Part shown: positions 11,601-21,050 of the stretch, in pieces
Layout of the letters: every line of letters begins with the position of its first letter
How positions within the stretch are numbered: the stretch's first letter is position 1
From: Tanypteryx hageni
Taxonomy: Eukaryota; Arthropoda; Insecta; Odonata; Petaluridae
Direction: 5' to 3'
Assembly (NCBI GenBank): GCA_028673005.1
Contig: CM054115.1
Span: 56,778,407-56,842,406, forward strand
Length of the DNA stretch: 64,000 nt
Translations under genes and position numbers: made by a program
Notes under the pieces: model-generated
Databases searched by the model: none
What the model was told of the DNA's origin: nothing
What the model saw: only the letters and a program-made list of their open reading frames with translations

Positions 11601-14600
11601 AAGTATTTATATTCTCCCTGGAGAATTGCCTGAAAATATTATTTTGATCAATTACATCTCAACTCCTTACACTTTTTGAAGGAATCTTGAATTATCAGTC
11701 ATAATTAGGGTGACCATACGTCCTGTTTTAGGGCCTTTCCTCAACCATCCTGTCATTTTGGACAAAAAAGCCATTTTGTCCTGTTTTAAAACCTATCACA
11801 ATAAAAATTCTGATAGTACAGCTAAAATTACTATTATACATGTATGATTCTCGGGAATATTGACCTTACTAAATTGTAATTCATTGTTTTTCAGTCTAGG
11901 AGAGTTTGAATAAGGCCATGGTTACAATTCCATTGAAACAAATTTACTTGCCAGCATTAGGTTTTGCGATATCCATATCTTTTCATTGTTTACTCTGAAT
12001 GAGCTTTGGCTTTTGTAGTTGTATCTACTTTCTTTAATCTTACTGCTCAACTTCTCAATAAAATTTAAATGAGAAAAAAATAAACATTGCCATTATTTGA
12101 CACATATTGTAAGCACTTTGTAATAATATTTACCTGTAGAATATATTAAATAAAAATATTCTGCAACTATTATCACCGACATATCATGCCTAGTTTATTA
12201 ATGTATTCAAATCAAGACCCATAAAGATTATAAAAGAATCCATGCTAAATTCCATTCCCATTAATATTAAGTTTTTTTGTGAAAAATGCAACAATGAGGG
12301 TCAACATAATGGCGAACGATTTTTCCTTCGAAAAAAGAACTCCTTCCTTTCTTTTTTATATAGATAAGCAGATACACATAATATTCCTATCTATAGAGTT
12401 GTTAAAGCTCTTTCAAATGACGCATTCATTAACATGATAAAAACCACCCTTTTATTAAAAATCACGCAAAGTATTTGTCCCATTTTTTAATTATAAATGA
12501 TGGGAAATGTCCCGTTTTCATCTTTTTGAAATATGGTCACCCGTCATAATATTATTTTCACATAAAAAGTTTTCCTGCATATCAATAGGCTTCTTCATGA
12601 ACACATCAATAACCATCTTGGAGAAATAATCATACATACAATTCCAACCAGCAACTTCTACAACAATAGCTCAGAGAATTTTACATGCCAAGCCAAATGA
12701 CAAAAACCTTCGTCGCACATCAGTTTGTCGCACGTCAATACATCGCACAACAAAGACATCATGAGTCAATTCATCGCTCCCTGCCCTTACTCCACCCCCA
12801 CCTGTACACCAGTCATTTCTCTCACGACGAATATGTCTCGCAACAAAATTGTCTCACGACGAATTTGTCAAGCGTTGAATTGATGCATGAAGAGTTTGTC
12901 ATGTGATGAAGTGACACGCAATGAGTTGACTGCGATAAATTGATGGTATACCATTTTGCACTGGAATTTAAGATGACCCTCAATTTTCGCAAGCTGAAAT
13001 TTGGAAAAAAATCTTGTCTTGGATTTGGGTAAATACAGTACATTTAACATGAACATAAACAAGTGTTTAAAGAGAAATTCATAATATTCCTAATAACCAG
13101 TGCTGGATTAAGACTATAAGAGCTGACTAATTGTTCAATCCCACCATTGCTTGGCTCTTAATTCAATGTGAAATGGAGGGCATAAGGCTATAGCAATATT
13201 AGTCTAAAGAAAGTATTTCCAACATTTATGTGTTCAAAGGCTCATCCAAATTAAAAGGGAAAGTCAGCGAGTGCCAACATGTTTATGCCTTCAACCAGGG
13301 CCAGTCCTAAGCATGTGCAACATATGCCACTGCATTCTGGTGGTGGCTTCTGAGGGACAGCCTTCGGGTAACTACTACATTTATTCCGCTCATAAACGTA
13401 TTTAAATTTGTTTCAAAGCTAAATAATATTAATGAAACTGTATCAGGCATATAGTGTGGTATTGCATAAACTGAGCACGTGTAAATTGAGAGATATCTGT
13501 ATTTGCTTTTGTTAGAAGAAGGGGCAGCCAAATTTTCCTTCGTACACCACCATAAATCATAAGATCGGCCCTGCCTGCAACTACAAGATATAGCTTCCCT
13601 GTTCTCACAAAAGTATTTTTTAAATATGATAGCCAAGCCACTTATGTTATTCTCAAAGAATCCATTATTTGTGAAACTTTAAAGAAAACAAATTTAGACA
13701 ATAATACGTAAATAAGTTCAAAAAGATTATATTGTAAATAAAATCAAAAGAAAATTCTGAAGTGTTCCTGGCTTTATTCAGATATGCATTAGTGTGAGAG
13801 CTAACACTGCAAGTGGATGGTTATGATGAAGTGAAGAGAAACTGAAACCGAAACCAAATGAGAGGAAAACCTATAATGATGAATGAAAAAAACAAAATTA
13901 TTCAGAGAAATGATACCTTCATTTGTTTCCCAATTCCCTTCAGTGCCATCCAAACTGATGGAGTCAACCTCTGGTTTTATGACGTCTGAACAAGTCCTTG
14001 CAACTTTCACCTGTAACACAAAAAAGCATTCATCGCACATCTAAATGATTTCATATGGAGATATATTTCAGACCTACATTAATGCACTGCTAGAAAATAT
14101 GAAATTTTATTAAAATTCCTTAAAACTAACCCCCAAATGGGTCTCCTTGAAGTGATCCAATAGGCTGACCCTATCTGTGGCCTCAAATGGGCATATTTTG
14201 CACCTATACTTTGTTACCACATCAACAAAATCTTCTAACCCAGCTAGTTCTCCAACCTCAATCGATTCATCTCCTTCATTGTCATCTTCTTCTTGAACTA
14301 TTATTCCCTTTACTCCTGCAACATAAACCTCCCCTGGAATGTCTTCGAGAGCAGGCTGTTCTTCTGCCTCCCCAGCATCAGTAAAATTGGTGGAAATGGT
14401 TGCATAAGATGGTGGAGGCTCTTCAGAAGTTGTTGAGGGGTTTTCAGATAGAGGCACTTGCACAGGGACATCAGTTAAAATACTCTCAGCTGAGATGGAG
14501 AGATCAGAAGGTATTAAAACACCAGATTGATCCCCAATTACTTGGCTAAGCTGAATGCTGGGCACTATTAGGAATTGGAAGAATATTTTAACAGAAACTT

Positions 14601-16801
14601 GACCAATATTAAAGAGTTAAAATAAATTGCTAGAAAATAATAATATACAGTGCAAAAGATTATATAAAAGTTCAAAAAATTGCAAATAAAATAATAGCTT
14701 ATTACAGAGTTTCTCAACATTTTTGGAGGCATGGAACCCTTTAGAAACTGGACACTGCTTTGAAAAACCTCGTAATGCCATTCACACAAAAATATCTACT
14801 GAATATATTATAATAACAAAGTAAACAAACCATACAGAAAAACAGTTAACCTTTACTCTGATGGCCCTTAAAATGCTAGCATAAATGACATCAAAATTAA
14901 CAATTAACAATAACAAACTAAAAAGGCAAATAATGAAATAAGATCGATAAAGAGTCCCTTCCAAAATAATATTTTAATGTTTGAATACCTGTTAAACGAA
15001 AATATAATAACCCTGCCATCTAACAGCTCAAAATGTTTAACTGGCAAAATTAAATGGTTAAATGATTTAAAAAAAATTAAATTGTACTACAAAATATTGG
15101 AGAAAAGTAACAATTACAATAATGAATCATAAATTAAAAACCTGATATGGCCACCACATGACTTTCTCCATACCTGTAATATTTCTAAAAATTCCAAATA
15201 GGTTAAATGATAATGAATATTTTAAGCAACTGCGAGAAAAATTTAAAGGCTTTACAAAGAACATAAATAGACTCATACCGTAGCCTTCTGATATTAGATA
15301 TAGCCAGGAATCTCCAGAAATTAATAAAATAAAAAGGAGCATTACTAAGCCGTAACGAAGCGTCAATTGTTAACGATAGTCGCCGGTATGTGGTGGCAGC
15401 TAAAAAATTAATTTTTAAAATATCTCTTAAACAATGCATTATATAGGAAAATGTTTCAAACAAAGGTTGTAGAAACTTAAATTTCCTACAACATTTATTC
15501 CAATATTTTTTTACATTAATCAAATATTAAAGTAAATATAAAAAAAAAACGGATGACAAGAGTAAACACTTCCGGTTGACTAATCTTTACCAAAAACTAA
15601 TCAGTTTTTGTGAGTCATAAAAATATTAAATTTCGCATTGGCTTGATTAATAGTTTTTGAATTAGAGCACCCACAAAAAAACTCACATACACTCACACAC
15701 AGATTTTCGAGATAATGGTCAAAACATGTTCAGGGAACCTCAAAACGTGTATTTCCACTGAAATCTTGAAATCGATTTTTTTCATGAAAACAATACTTTC
15801 CCCTATACTATGTATGGAGAAAGTAAAAACAGTAACTTAAAGATATTTGAAATAGTTGAATTTGGTATTTTATGGTGCACCAGAAAGAAGTTCAAAAACT
15901 GATAAATAATAAATTAATATTGTTACATTTTAATTCGCATCAAAAAATAAAAATGCATTATATTTACCACACATCTTCCAATCAAGATCCAACTTTAGGT
16001 TAAAGAAGGTGAAAGACAACTAAATAATTATAATCAAGTAATTTTAACATTTCGGCAAAATTTATCGATGTCATAATAAATGTAATATTCTTTTTAAACG
16101 ATAAAAGAAAAAATCTGAAATGTATTTTGGGGAAGCGGGGAGTCAAAATTGGAAATCTTTGGGTTGACACCAAGCCATACTTCCCCTGCTAATGAAAGTC
16201 TATCACAGCAACTGACACAGCTGTGTCACCAAAATCCTAGAAGTCTCCAGTATGTGATAGTATATAAATTTATTTATATCAACCCATATTAACCTTTAAT
16301 TGTCATAAAAACCCATATATGAAGTGACATATGTTATAAAGGCAACTAAACCACATCCTTTCTGTAATACATGTACATATTTTCGCAGAACTCCTGGACC
16401 TCTTCCGCGGACCCAGGTTGAGAAGCACTGGTCTATTAGAATGGTCATTTATGGATAAGCAAAACATTTTTGTAAGAAATGGTGCATAATTTAGTTAACT
16501 ATCAAATGTATAAATATTAAGGGAAGAACTATAAATACAAATCATAGGTTCATCAACAAGGGTTCACATAATGAACAAAACATACCATTAATTTCGCCAT
16601 TAGACAGTGTGATTGGAGCATCTTCTAAAAATAACATTGGCATTTCAATGTCCTCCTTTCCAGGAATGGAACTTATTTCTAAAGGGGGTCGATGGACCAA
16701 GACATGGGTTCCATTTGATAATTTATAAGCAAATACTTGATTATCATCTGCAACCCAAGCAACTCTTGACTCAGGCAAACTCTCACTCATTTCAGATTAA
16801 T
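2461..16801 (-). CDS. C2H2 zinc-finger protein gene, 3' end beyond the exons found
   Basis: Six exons join with consistent phases (coding lengths 205, 434, 94, 134, 263, 187) to 439 codons, starting at the ATG at 16788-16790. The product has an unrecognised N-terminus and an acidic segment around residues 140-180. Finger 1 is C190-C193-H206-H211, finger 2 C270-C273-H286-H291 and finger 3 C378-C383-H396-H400. Between fingers 2 and 3 is a Lys/Ser/Pro-rich linker with a basic cluster that could be a nuclear signal. Finger 4 starts at C420-C423-H436 and lacks its last histidine, which should lie in a further exon. The architecture suggests a nuclear DNA- or RNA-binding protein. I cannot assign an orthologue. 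The introns are 2021, 120, 5748, 4740 and 384 bases, and the three large ones hold transposons. Splice sites are read by eye and transcription is inferred. Confidence 0.85.
3032..3294 (-). CDS. Zinc-finger gene, exon 5
   Basis: The acceptor is TATGTAG and the donor GTAAAC. It enters in phase 0 and leaves in phase 2. It begins DHQLVVTK, completing finger 2, then encodes a long charged linker (KKEDKKDNE, LPKLPRLLRPPPS, KKQETPSKRSK) typical of disordered, nuclear-localised segments. Confidence 0.83.
4372..4490 (+). repeat. Internal direct repeat, left copy
   Basis: About 115 bases (GTCTTATATGATATGTAAGG start) match 6921-7030 in the same orientation. Both lie inside the hAT element at 4057-7744. 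The matching flank at 6840-6930 also resembles 19190-19290 in reverse complement, so this is a dispersed family. Confidence 0.7.
4490..5102 (+). pseudogene. Tc1/mariner-superfamily transposase fragment
   Basis: The plus-strand frame at 4642-5043 (133 codons) reads as the C-terminal part of a DDE transposase: SPHSPDLTTPDNTLWGIIKE is the classic SPDLNPIE-like block, followed by a helical tail (NNEELCRDVEEAF, MLRRMSCRTFRR). The N-terminal half is missing or out of frame. A terminal-repeat-like end, GGTGACTTCTCGCCCACCCT then GTA, closes the fragment at about 5102. It cannot encode an active enzyme and is nested inside the larger hAT element. Confidence 0.8.
5103..5690. other. No feature recognised inside hAT element
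   Basis: AT-rich interior of the hAT element at 4057-7744. It holds short frames only, with no family assigned. Confidence 0.35.
5695..6140 (+). repeat. DR-D dispersed repeat, copy 1
   Basis: It starts ACTAGCCGATTTGCCCGTCA, followed by ATATGACGGG. The interior around 5990-6110 matches 31740-31870 in reverse complement. A short head with the same CCCGTCAATATGACGGG motif occurs at 46872-46912. The head type is common in arthropod retroposons, but I cannot name the family. Confidence 0.6.
6165..6530 (-). repeat. DR-E dispersed repeat, copy 2
   Basis: Reverse-complement counterpart of 605-955, with substitutions and small gaps throughout. It lies inside the hAT element at 4057-7744, while copy 1 lies outside it. 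Confidence 0.75.
6921..7030 (+). repeat. Internal direct repeat, right copy
   Basis: Partner of 4372-4490, beginning CTCTTATATGATCTGTGAGG. The two copies enclose the mariner, DR-D and DR-E segments. Confidence 0.7.
7753..8034. other. Intron 4 sequence without further feature
   Basis: Unique-looking intron sequence between the hAT element and exon 4 of the zinc-finger gene. Confidence 0.4.
8035..8168 (-). CDS. Zinc-finger gene, exon 4
   Basis: A 134-base exon found by phase matching. The acceptor is CATCATTTTGCAG and the donor GTAACT. It enters in phase 1 and leaves in phase 0. It encodes VAPATDISDF..., then the start of finger 2 (CCQC, 12 residues, HMIN). The next exon begins DH, supplying the last histidine of a C-x2-C-x12-H-x4-H finger. 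That agreement across the junction strongly supports both exons. Confidence 0.85.
8670..8948 (-). mobile_element. Small non-autonomous hAT, 279 bp, perfect TSD
   Basis: The ends are CAGGGTCGGTCATTAGG on the left and the complement of CAAGGCCGGTCCTAGGC on the right. The 8-bp flanks AGCAGTAT at 8662-8669 and 8949-8956 are identical. The internal sequence matches the elements at 11241-11518 and 13296-13573 in reverse orientation. It has no coding capacity and sits in intron 3 of the zinc-finger gene. Confidence 0.9.
9623..10460. mobile_element. Non-autonomous hAT-like element, 838 bp, TSD GTCATAAT
   Basis: The left end is TAGGGTGACCATACGTCC and the right end is ATATGGTCACCC, forming an inverted pair GGGTGACCATA. 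The identical 8-mers GTCATAAT flank it at 9615-9622 and 10461-10468. The ends are rich in TGTCC/GTCCTG words like the GGGACA families elsewhere in the window. No transposase is visible. Confidence 0.88.
10618..10862. repeat. Degenerate GTCGCA / GCGACGAAT motif array
   Basis: Short words of the type GTCGCAC on the left (10630-10710) and CACGACGAAT, GCGATGAATTG on the right (10740-10860) recur about every 12-16 bases. They are arranged as two inverted half-arrays around a C-rich centre at 10698-10730. This resembles subterminal repeats of a small DNA element. A 73-codon open frame across it is a by-product of the repeats. Confidence 0.65.
11184..11237 (+). repeat. 27-bp perfect tandem repeat, two copies
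   Basis: AGCGAGTGCCAACATGTTTA plus seven bases occurs twice without a gap (11184-11210, 11211-11237). The second 2-kb unit has only one copy, at about 13266-13292. Confidence 0.95.
11241..11518 (+). mobile_element. Small non-autonomous hAT, 278 bp
   Basis: Same family as 8670-8948. It starts CAGGGCCAGTCCTAAGCATG and ends with the complement of CAGGGCCGATCTTATG. The flanks CCTTCAAC (11233-11240) and CCTGCAAC (11519-11526) match at 7 of 8 positions. Confidence 0.88.
11706..12542. mobile_element. Non-autonomous hAT-like element, duplicated copy
   Basis: Same insertion as 9623-10460, carried along by the tandem duplication. It keeps its GTCATAAT flanks (11698-11705, 12543-12550) and is one base shorter. 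Confidence 0.88.
12700..12944. repeat. GTCGCA / GCGACGAAT motif array, duplicated copy
   Basis: Unit 2 counterpart of 10618-10862, with one visible base change (AGCGTTGAATTG against AGCGATGAATTG). Confidence 0.65.
13296..13573 (+). mobile_element. Small non-autonomous hAT, duplicated copy
   Basis: Unit 2 counterpart of 11241-11518, with the same imperfect flanks at 13288-13295 and 13574-13581. Confidence 0.88.
13917..14010 (-). CDS. Zinc-finger gene, exon 3
   Basis: A 94-base exon separated from exon 2 by a 120-base intron. The acceptor is TGTGTTACAG and the donor GTATCA. It enters in phase 0 and leaves in phase 1. It encodes a linker without a finger (VKVARTCSDV to the WETNE end). Confidence 0.75.
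14131..14564 (-). CDS. Zinc-finger gene, exon 2
   Basis: The acceptor is AATAG and the donor GTTAGT. The exon enters in phase 1 and leaves in phase 0. It encodes a Ser/Pro-rich then strongly acidic region (EEDDNEGDES), and ends with a canonical finger (YRCKIC, 12 residues, HFKETH). It is the longest coding exon. Confidence 0.88.
14705..16430. mobile_element. Charlie-like hAT element, 1.73 kb
   Basis: The left end is CAGAGTTTCTCAAC and the right end is the complement of CAGTGCTTCTCAACCTGGG, the end type of Charlie-like hAT elements. The flanks GCTTATTA (14697-14704) and GTCTATTA (16431-16438) match at 6 of 8 bases. No transposase frame remains. A DR-A copy is nested inside. It occupies most of intron 1 of the zinc-finger gene. 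Confidence 0.8.
15141..15830 (-). repeat. DR-A dispersed repeat, full-length copy
   Basis: Starts with the hairpin end (CTGATATGGCCACCACATGA) and runs to CTATGTATGGAGAAAG. Flanking words TTAAAAAC and GTAAAAAC may be a short target duplication. It is nested in the hAT element at 14705-16430. Confidence 0.88.
16586..16801 (-). CDS. Zinc-finger gene, first coding exon
   Basis: The ATG at 16788-16790 has G at -3 and lies 11 bases inside an exon whose acceptor (TCTTTCCAG) ends at 16802. An upstream non-coding exon is therefore likely. The exon encodes 68 residues beginning MSESLPESR and ends in phase 1 before a GTATGT donor. No domain is recognised in this part. Confidence 0.8.
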
Positions 16802-16916
16802 CTGGAAAGATATGTAGTAGCGGAATGTTAAAACATTTTCCATTGCTTTCAGAGAAAATACCATTTTACACATTTTAACAAAAACATAATTTATATGGTA
16901 ATTTAGCATGAGATGA

Positions 16917-16920
<4 letters not shown>

Positions 16921-16962
<42 letters not shown>
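16921..16962. repeat. (AT)n microsatellite
   Basis: Uninterrupted dinucleotide run of about 42 bases, upstream of the first coding exon of the zinc-finger gene. Confidence 0.95.
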
Positions 16963-16963
<1 letters not shown>

Positions 16964-16968
<5 letters not shown>

Positions 16969-18246
16969 CCAATGCAAATAATCTAGTTGGAAACATCTTC
17001 AAATATAAAGATTTCTCAAGTAAGTTGTCATATAGATATAATGCAAATCAGAAGGAAAACGCTCAGTAGAATCTATGGTGTTTCACCGATGCATAATAGA
17101 AATTAGGCTACAATCCAATTTATTCCAAGTACAAATATTATTGGATACTACACTAACTACGTTGTCATATGCAATATCATTTGTAGTATGGCTACTTAAT
17201 AAATACTATTTTAATACCATCTGAATTATACAAATTGAAATAAGAAATATTGAGTATTTAGGGTAGAATTTTACAGGAATGTTGCTTTTATATACATAAT
17301 TTAATTCAGAAAGAAGTATATTAATTTTTTGTCACCTGATCAACCACAAATTTCACGAAGTCCACTAATAATACATCATTACCCCTCTACATAGCTAATG
17401 CAAGCATGTCAGAGTAAATTCTTTGTAATAAAGATATACTATAATCAATCCATTTCAAATATTTTTGGTTAGACTACAAATATTTTCAAGTCTGAATAAG
17501 ATATTTTTAATCTACACACATCTAGGTACCAGTTATTTTCGAGATCATCACTGCCACTGAATTTTTTGCCATTACTTTCCAAGTTTTAATTAAATGCAAT
17601 CAATTTTATAGATCGGGTTATGGCATCCATTTATTTTAAGAAAAAATTAGTAGTAGCCATATTATATGACAATGATTCGATAGCAAAATATTTATCCTTC
17701 TCCAATAAAACTAACAACACTTTTACATGATGTTTATAAAAGACGTAACGTACATTTGTACCTAATTTTCAAAGAAGCAAATATTATACTAAAATTTAAT
17801 GTAACTTCAGACCAAAGAAAGCAGTTGTTTGAATATCACTCAACTTATTCCAAAGGTTACAAAGAAAATACGGTATTTTCGTCAATAAGGAGAGAGATTA
17901 CAGGTTTACGCCACACGTACAAAAACATGAGGATTGGGGAAATAAAAATTTTAATTCAAGTTTTTTGTCATTGAAAATGTTGGAGTAAATTTTCAACTGT
18001 TACTTTTATCAATTCAATGATGCATGGAGAGATCAAGTAGGTATGTTATCAGCAAGCTATTGCAACTCTACAAAAGGAACCCCGATTTAAAAATCATAAC
18101 TCACACTCGATTAATAACACGTACACAGGTTTCCAAATAACATGCAACATTTTTAAAATACTAAAGATTCTTTGAATCGCAATATCGTGAAAAATTTTAA
18201 AATTATTAACAGCCGATAATGACAATATATGAAAATAGTGCTTTAT
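16964..18246. other. Presumed 5' region of zinc-finger gene; nothing else seen
   Basis: This AT-rich stretch lies upstream of the coding start. The acceptor at 16802 predicts a non-coding exon and promoter somewhere here or further right, but I could not place them by eye. Confidence 0.3.
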
Positions 18247-18476
18247 TTAAGTTACTGGGCTAACTGTAGCATCCGTTCCTGAACCATTTTCTACCTCGTC
18301 ACAGGATTCTGGTTCGAGATTTCAATGGCCTCGTTACCAGGCCATAGGCTAAAAAAATACTCAACATAAAACCTAGGTCTACCATATGAGATTTTACTCA
18401 TTTACTCACCTCTTAAATATTCTTCTTTTGATTTTTTAGTCAATATTTTTATTTCCTTATCAAAAGAAATGGACAT
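18247..18476 (-). CDS. Candidate two-exon small protein (42 aa), weak
   Basis: An ATG at 18474-18476 opens a charged 22-codon frame (MSISFDKEIKI..., KKSKEEYLR) that ends in a strong donor, AAGAG then GTGAGT, at 18410/18409. A possible acceptor (GAACCAG) allows a second exon at 18247-18308 that continues in frame (SCDEVENGSGTD...) to TAA, overlapped by an AATAAA signal. The intron would be 101 bases. Alternatively, the first exon is a 5' exon of the zinc-finger gene. Splicing to 16801 would end the frame after one more codon, making it an upstream ORF. I do not recognise the product. Confidence 0.28.
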
Positions 18477-18907
18477 GATATTTCACTACTGGACTACGCC
18501 ATTATTCTATAACTTCCAGTACAACATCGATACTACTGCTTGATTCGATCAATCGAAAATGCAATGGCGCTTATAATATTAAATTCAAAATATCTGCACA
18601 AGAATACATTTCTTTCTCAGACACTTGGAAGACATTGCTGCTCATATACCATACAAATTAATATATCATAATTAGCGAATTTATGAGTATGCTTCTTAAA
18701 AGTTACACAACAACAAGCGTGCTACAATTTCAATTATATATTAAATTTAAATGTCAAGGACAAGGATAACATTTTGACAGTGACACCTCTAAAAAATGAA
18801 ATTGATTCTAAAGAATATCAATTAGTCCTAGGGTAAGTAGATCCGTTGTAAGTTTTTTTTACGTGGAATATAATATTGAGGATTCTCTGAGTTCAAAAGT
18901 AAAAAAG

Positions 18908-19075
18908 CTGATATGTCCACCACATGACTTTCTCCATACCTGTAATATTTCTAAAATTTCAATATAGGTTAAAGGATGAATAGTTTAACAAACTGCGAGA
19001 TAAGTTCAAGGACCTTACAAAGAACAGACCTAACCTTCTGATATTGGATATAGCCACCACGAAGAACCAACAATT
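18908..19075 (-). repeat. DR-A fragment
   Basis: Hairpin-end part of DR-A (CTGATATGTCCACCACATGA) through the TAGCCACxAxGAACCAACAATTAAG block. The distal two thirds are missing. Confidence 0.75.
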
Positions 19076-19189
19076 AAGAATAACAAGTTGGAAAAGTGTA
19101 CTCCATAAATGGAATACACAGAGATTTCGTATGAAACGATATCGAAAGATTGGGCGATTTTCAAATTTAAACCTATACTTTCACAAATC

Positions 19190-19290
19190 ATGTAAGAGCA
19201 TGGGAGAGAAAATATGGATTTTTAATTATTGTTTGCAGAGAGAACCGTCTTAGCGATTTCGTTTAAAAAATATGCGATGTTTTGTTCGGG
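19190..19290 (-). repeat. Fragment related to 6840-6930
   Basis: The stretch around AGAGCATGGGAGAG and GCAGAGAGAACCGTCTT matches, in reverse complement, the segment inside the hAT at 4057-7744. It marks another dispersed family. Confidence 0.55.
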
Positions 19291-19744
19291 AAACCATAAC
19301 TTGCAGTTATGTAGTCTTAACTATGCGCACCTGTGTGTTACTGCGCAGTCTGAGGGTTACATTCTTAATTCCTTTGAAATTCTTGAAATTGGAGTTACCA
19401 TCTTAATTTCTTGCATTGTTATTTACTACCGTTTCCCAACACACTCCCCGACTCTGGATATTCAGTCCACTGAGAACCCACCAGTTTCTTAATGTTTCCC
19501 TTCCGTACTCGCCGCCTGGCTCCTAGCCTGCATTGTTGTCAATTCGTATGCCAAGAATCTTACAACGCTATTCCACATATACTACGATGAATGCCCTCAA
19601 AGTGACAGCCGAATCAGTTTAACTTTCTGGTCAATTGTCAAGTAGCATGTGAAGGGTGCAGTTTGAGAACTTGCGACTGTGAAGTGTTCTTTGGAAAATA
19701 TAAGTATAAATATATCCCTCGATTTACACGGTACTTTGGCTCGG

Positions 19745-19805
19745 AATCCCCTAGGCGCGGGGCCCTGGTGGACTGCTTACCCTGCCTCCCTTAAAGACGG
19801 TCCTG
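19745..19805. mobile_element. Right end of a hAT-like element
   Basis: It reads GGGGCCCTGGTGG and then TTAAAGACGGTCCTG, the complement of a CAGGACCGTCTTTAAG-type hAT end. No matching left end was found. Confidence 0.45.
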
Positions 19806-20370
19806 ATTGAATCTATACAAAAGCAACAACATTAGTCAATCTTCGCCACTGTCATTCATATTTACAATGACTATTGTACAATTCAGTGTCGCTAATATCA
19901 CAATTTAAAATATTATCAATAACAGTTAAAATTTAATTTTTAAGACCGCTATTCCTATTTTTCATCGATTGCATCTTTTTATTTACTATATAAATTAAAA
20001 AGATTATAGCCAAAAACGGAAAAATATACCGGATCCGGACATTTATCCTAAAAAAGAGGACTTGTCCGGTTAAAAAGAGGACGTCTGGTAACCTTACTTA
20101 ATATGCGCCTTTTGAAGGATACAATTACAAATGAACTTATATATAGAGAGCCTTATTAAAAAAACACTTTATGAATATGCCAACATATTTTTAAATAAAG
20201 CTGGCGTTTTCTTAGGCCTAACCCGATAAAATGCTTCCAAACCACTCGTTCCAAAATTTCCATGTCTTGCATCTAACTTCAACCTTTCACCTCATAAATT
20301 CAAGCCTTCAGTCTCTAGAGCAGGTTTTATTTACAAACGTTTAATCGATGGTGCTAAAGCAATGGCAAAA
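19806..20370. other. Mostly unassigned; GGACA-rich fragment at 20025-20095
   Basis: The only structure seen is GATCCGGACATTTATCC ... GGACGTCTGGTAACC, which resembles one end of the GGGACA/TGTCCC elements elsewhere in the window. Confidence 0.4.
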
Positions 20371-21050
20371 ATCTGATGTGGCCACCACATGACTTTCTCC
20401 ATATCTGTATTATTTCTAAAAATTCCAAATAGGTTACATAATAATAAATATTTTAAGAAACCGAGAAAATTTTACTTTACAAAAAACAGAAATAAACTCA
20501 AACCATAGCATTCTGATATTGGAAATAACCACAAAGATCCAACAAATGATAAAAGAAAAAGGAGCGTTACTAAGACGTAACCGAGCGTCAATTGTTAACA
20601 ATAGTCGTCCGTAGGTGGCAGCTAAAAATATAAGGTATCTCTTAAACAATGCATTATATGGGAAATTGTTTCAAACAATGGTTGTAGAAAATTAAATTTT
20701 ATATAGCTTTTATTCCAGTATATTTTTACATTTATCAAATATTAAAGCAAATATCTCAAAATAACGGATAAGTGACAAGAGTAAACACCCACTTCCGACT
20801 GACCAAATTTTACCAAAAACTAATCTGTTCTTGTGACTTTTATAAAAATGTTAAATATAGAATTTCGCGTTGACCTGAATAATAGTTTTTGAGTTAGAGC
20901 ACCCACAAAAAGCTATCACATACACAGACATCATCGAAAAAATGGCCAAAACGTGTTTAGGGGAACCTCAAAACGTGTTTCCGTTTAAATCTCGTAGTTG
21001 ATTTTTTAATGAAAACAATACTTTCCCCTATACTACGCATGGAGAAAATA
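20371..21050 (-). repeat. DR-A dispersed repeat, full-length copy
   Basis: Complete from the hairpin end (ATCTGATGTGGCCACCACAT) to CTACGCATGGAGAAAA. AAAAAT precedes and follows the copy, a possible short target duplication. Confidence 0.88.

Larger units (their letters stand above)
11559..13613. repeat. 2.08-kb tandem duplication, unit 2
   Basis: Second unit of the duplication starting at 9475. Few substitutions are visible against unit 1 (for example in the homopolymers near 12478-12490). The low divergence points to a recent event. Confidence 0.95.

Noticed and set aside
10603..13062. Paired open frames of 64-73 codons in both tandem units
   Set aside because: They are the same repeat array read in both copies and on both strands. 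Conservation between units reflects recent duplication, not selection.
9475..13613. CRISPR-like or satellite array
   Set aside because: There are only two long units, with no short identical repeats alternating with unique spacers.
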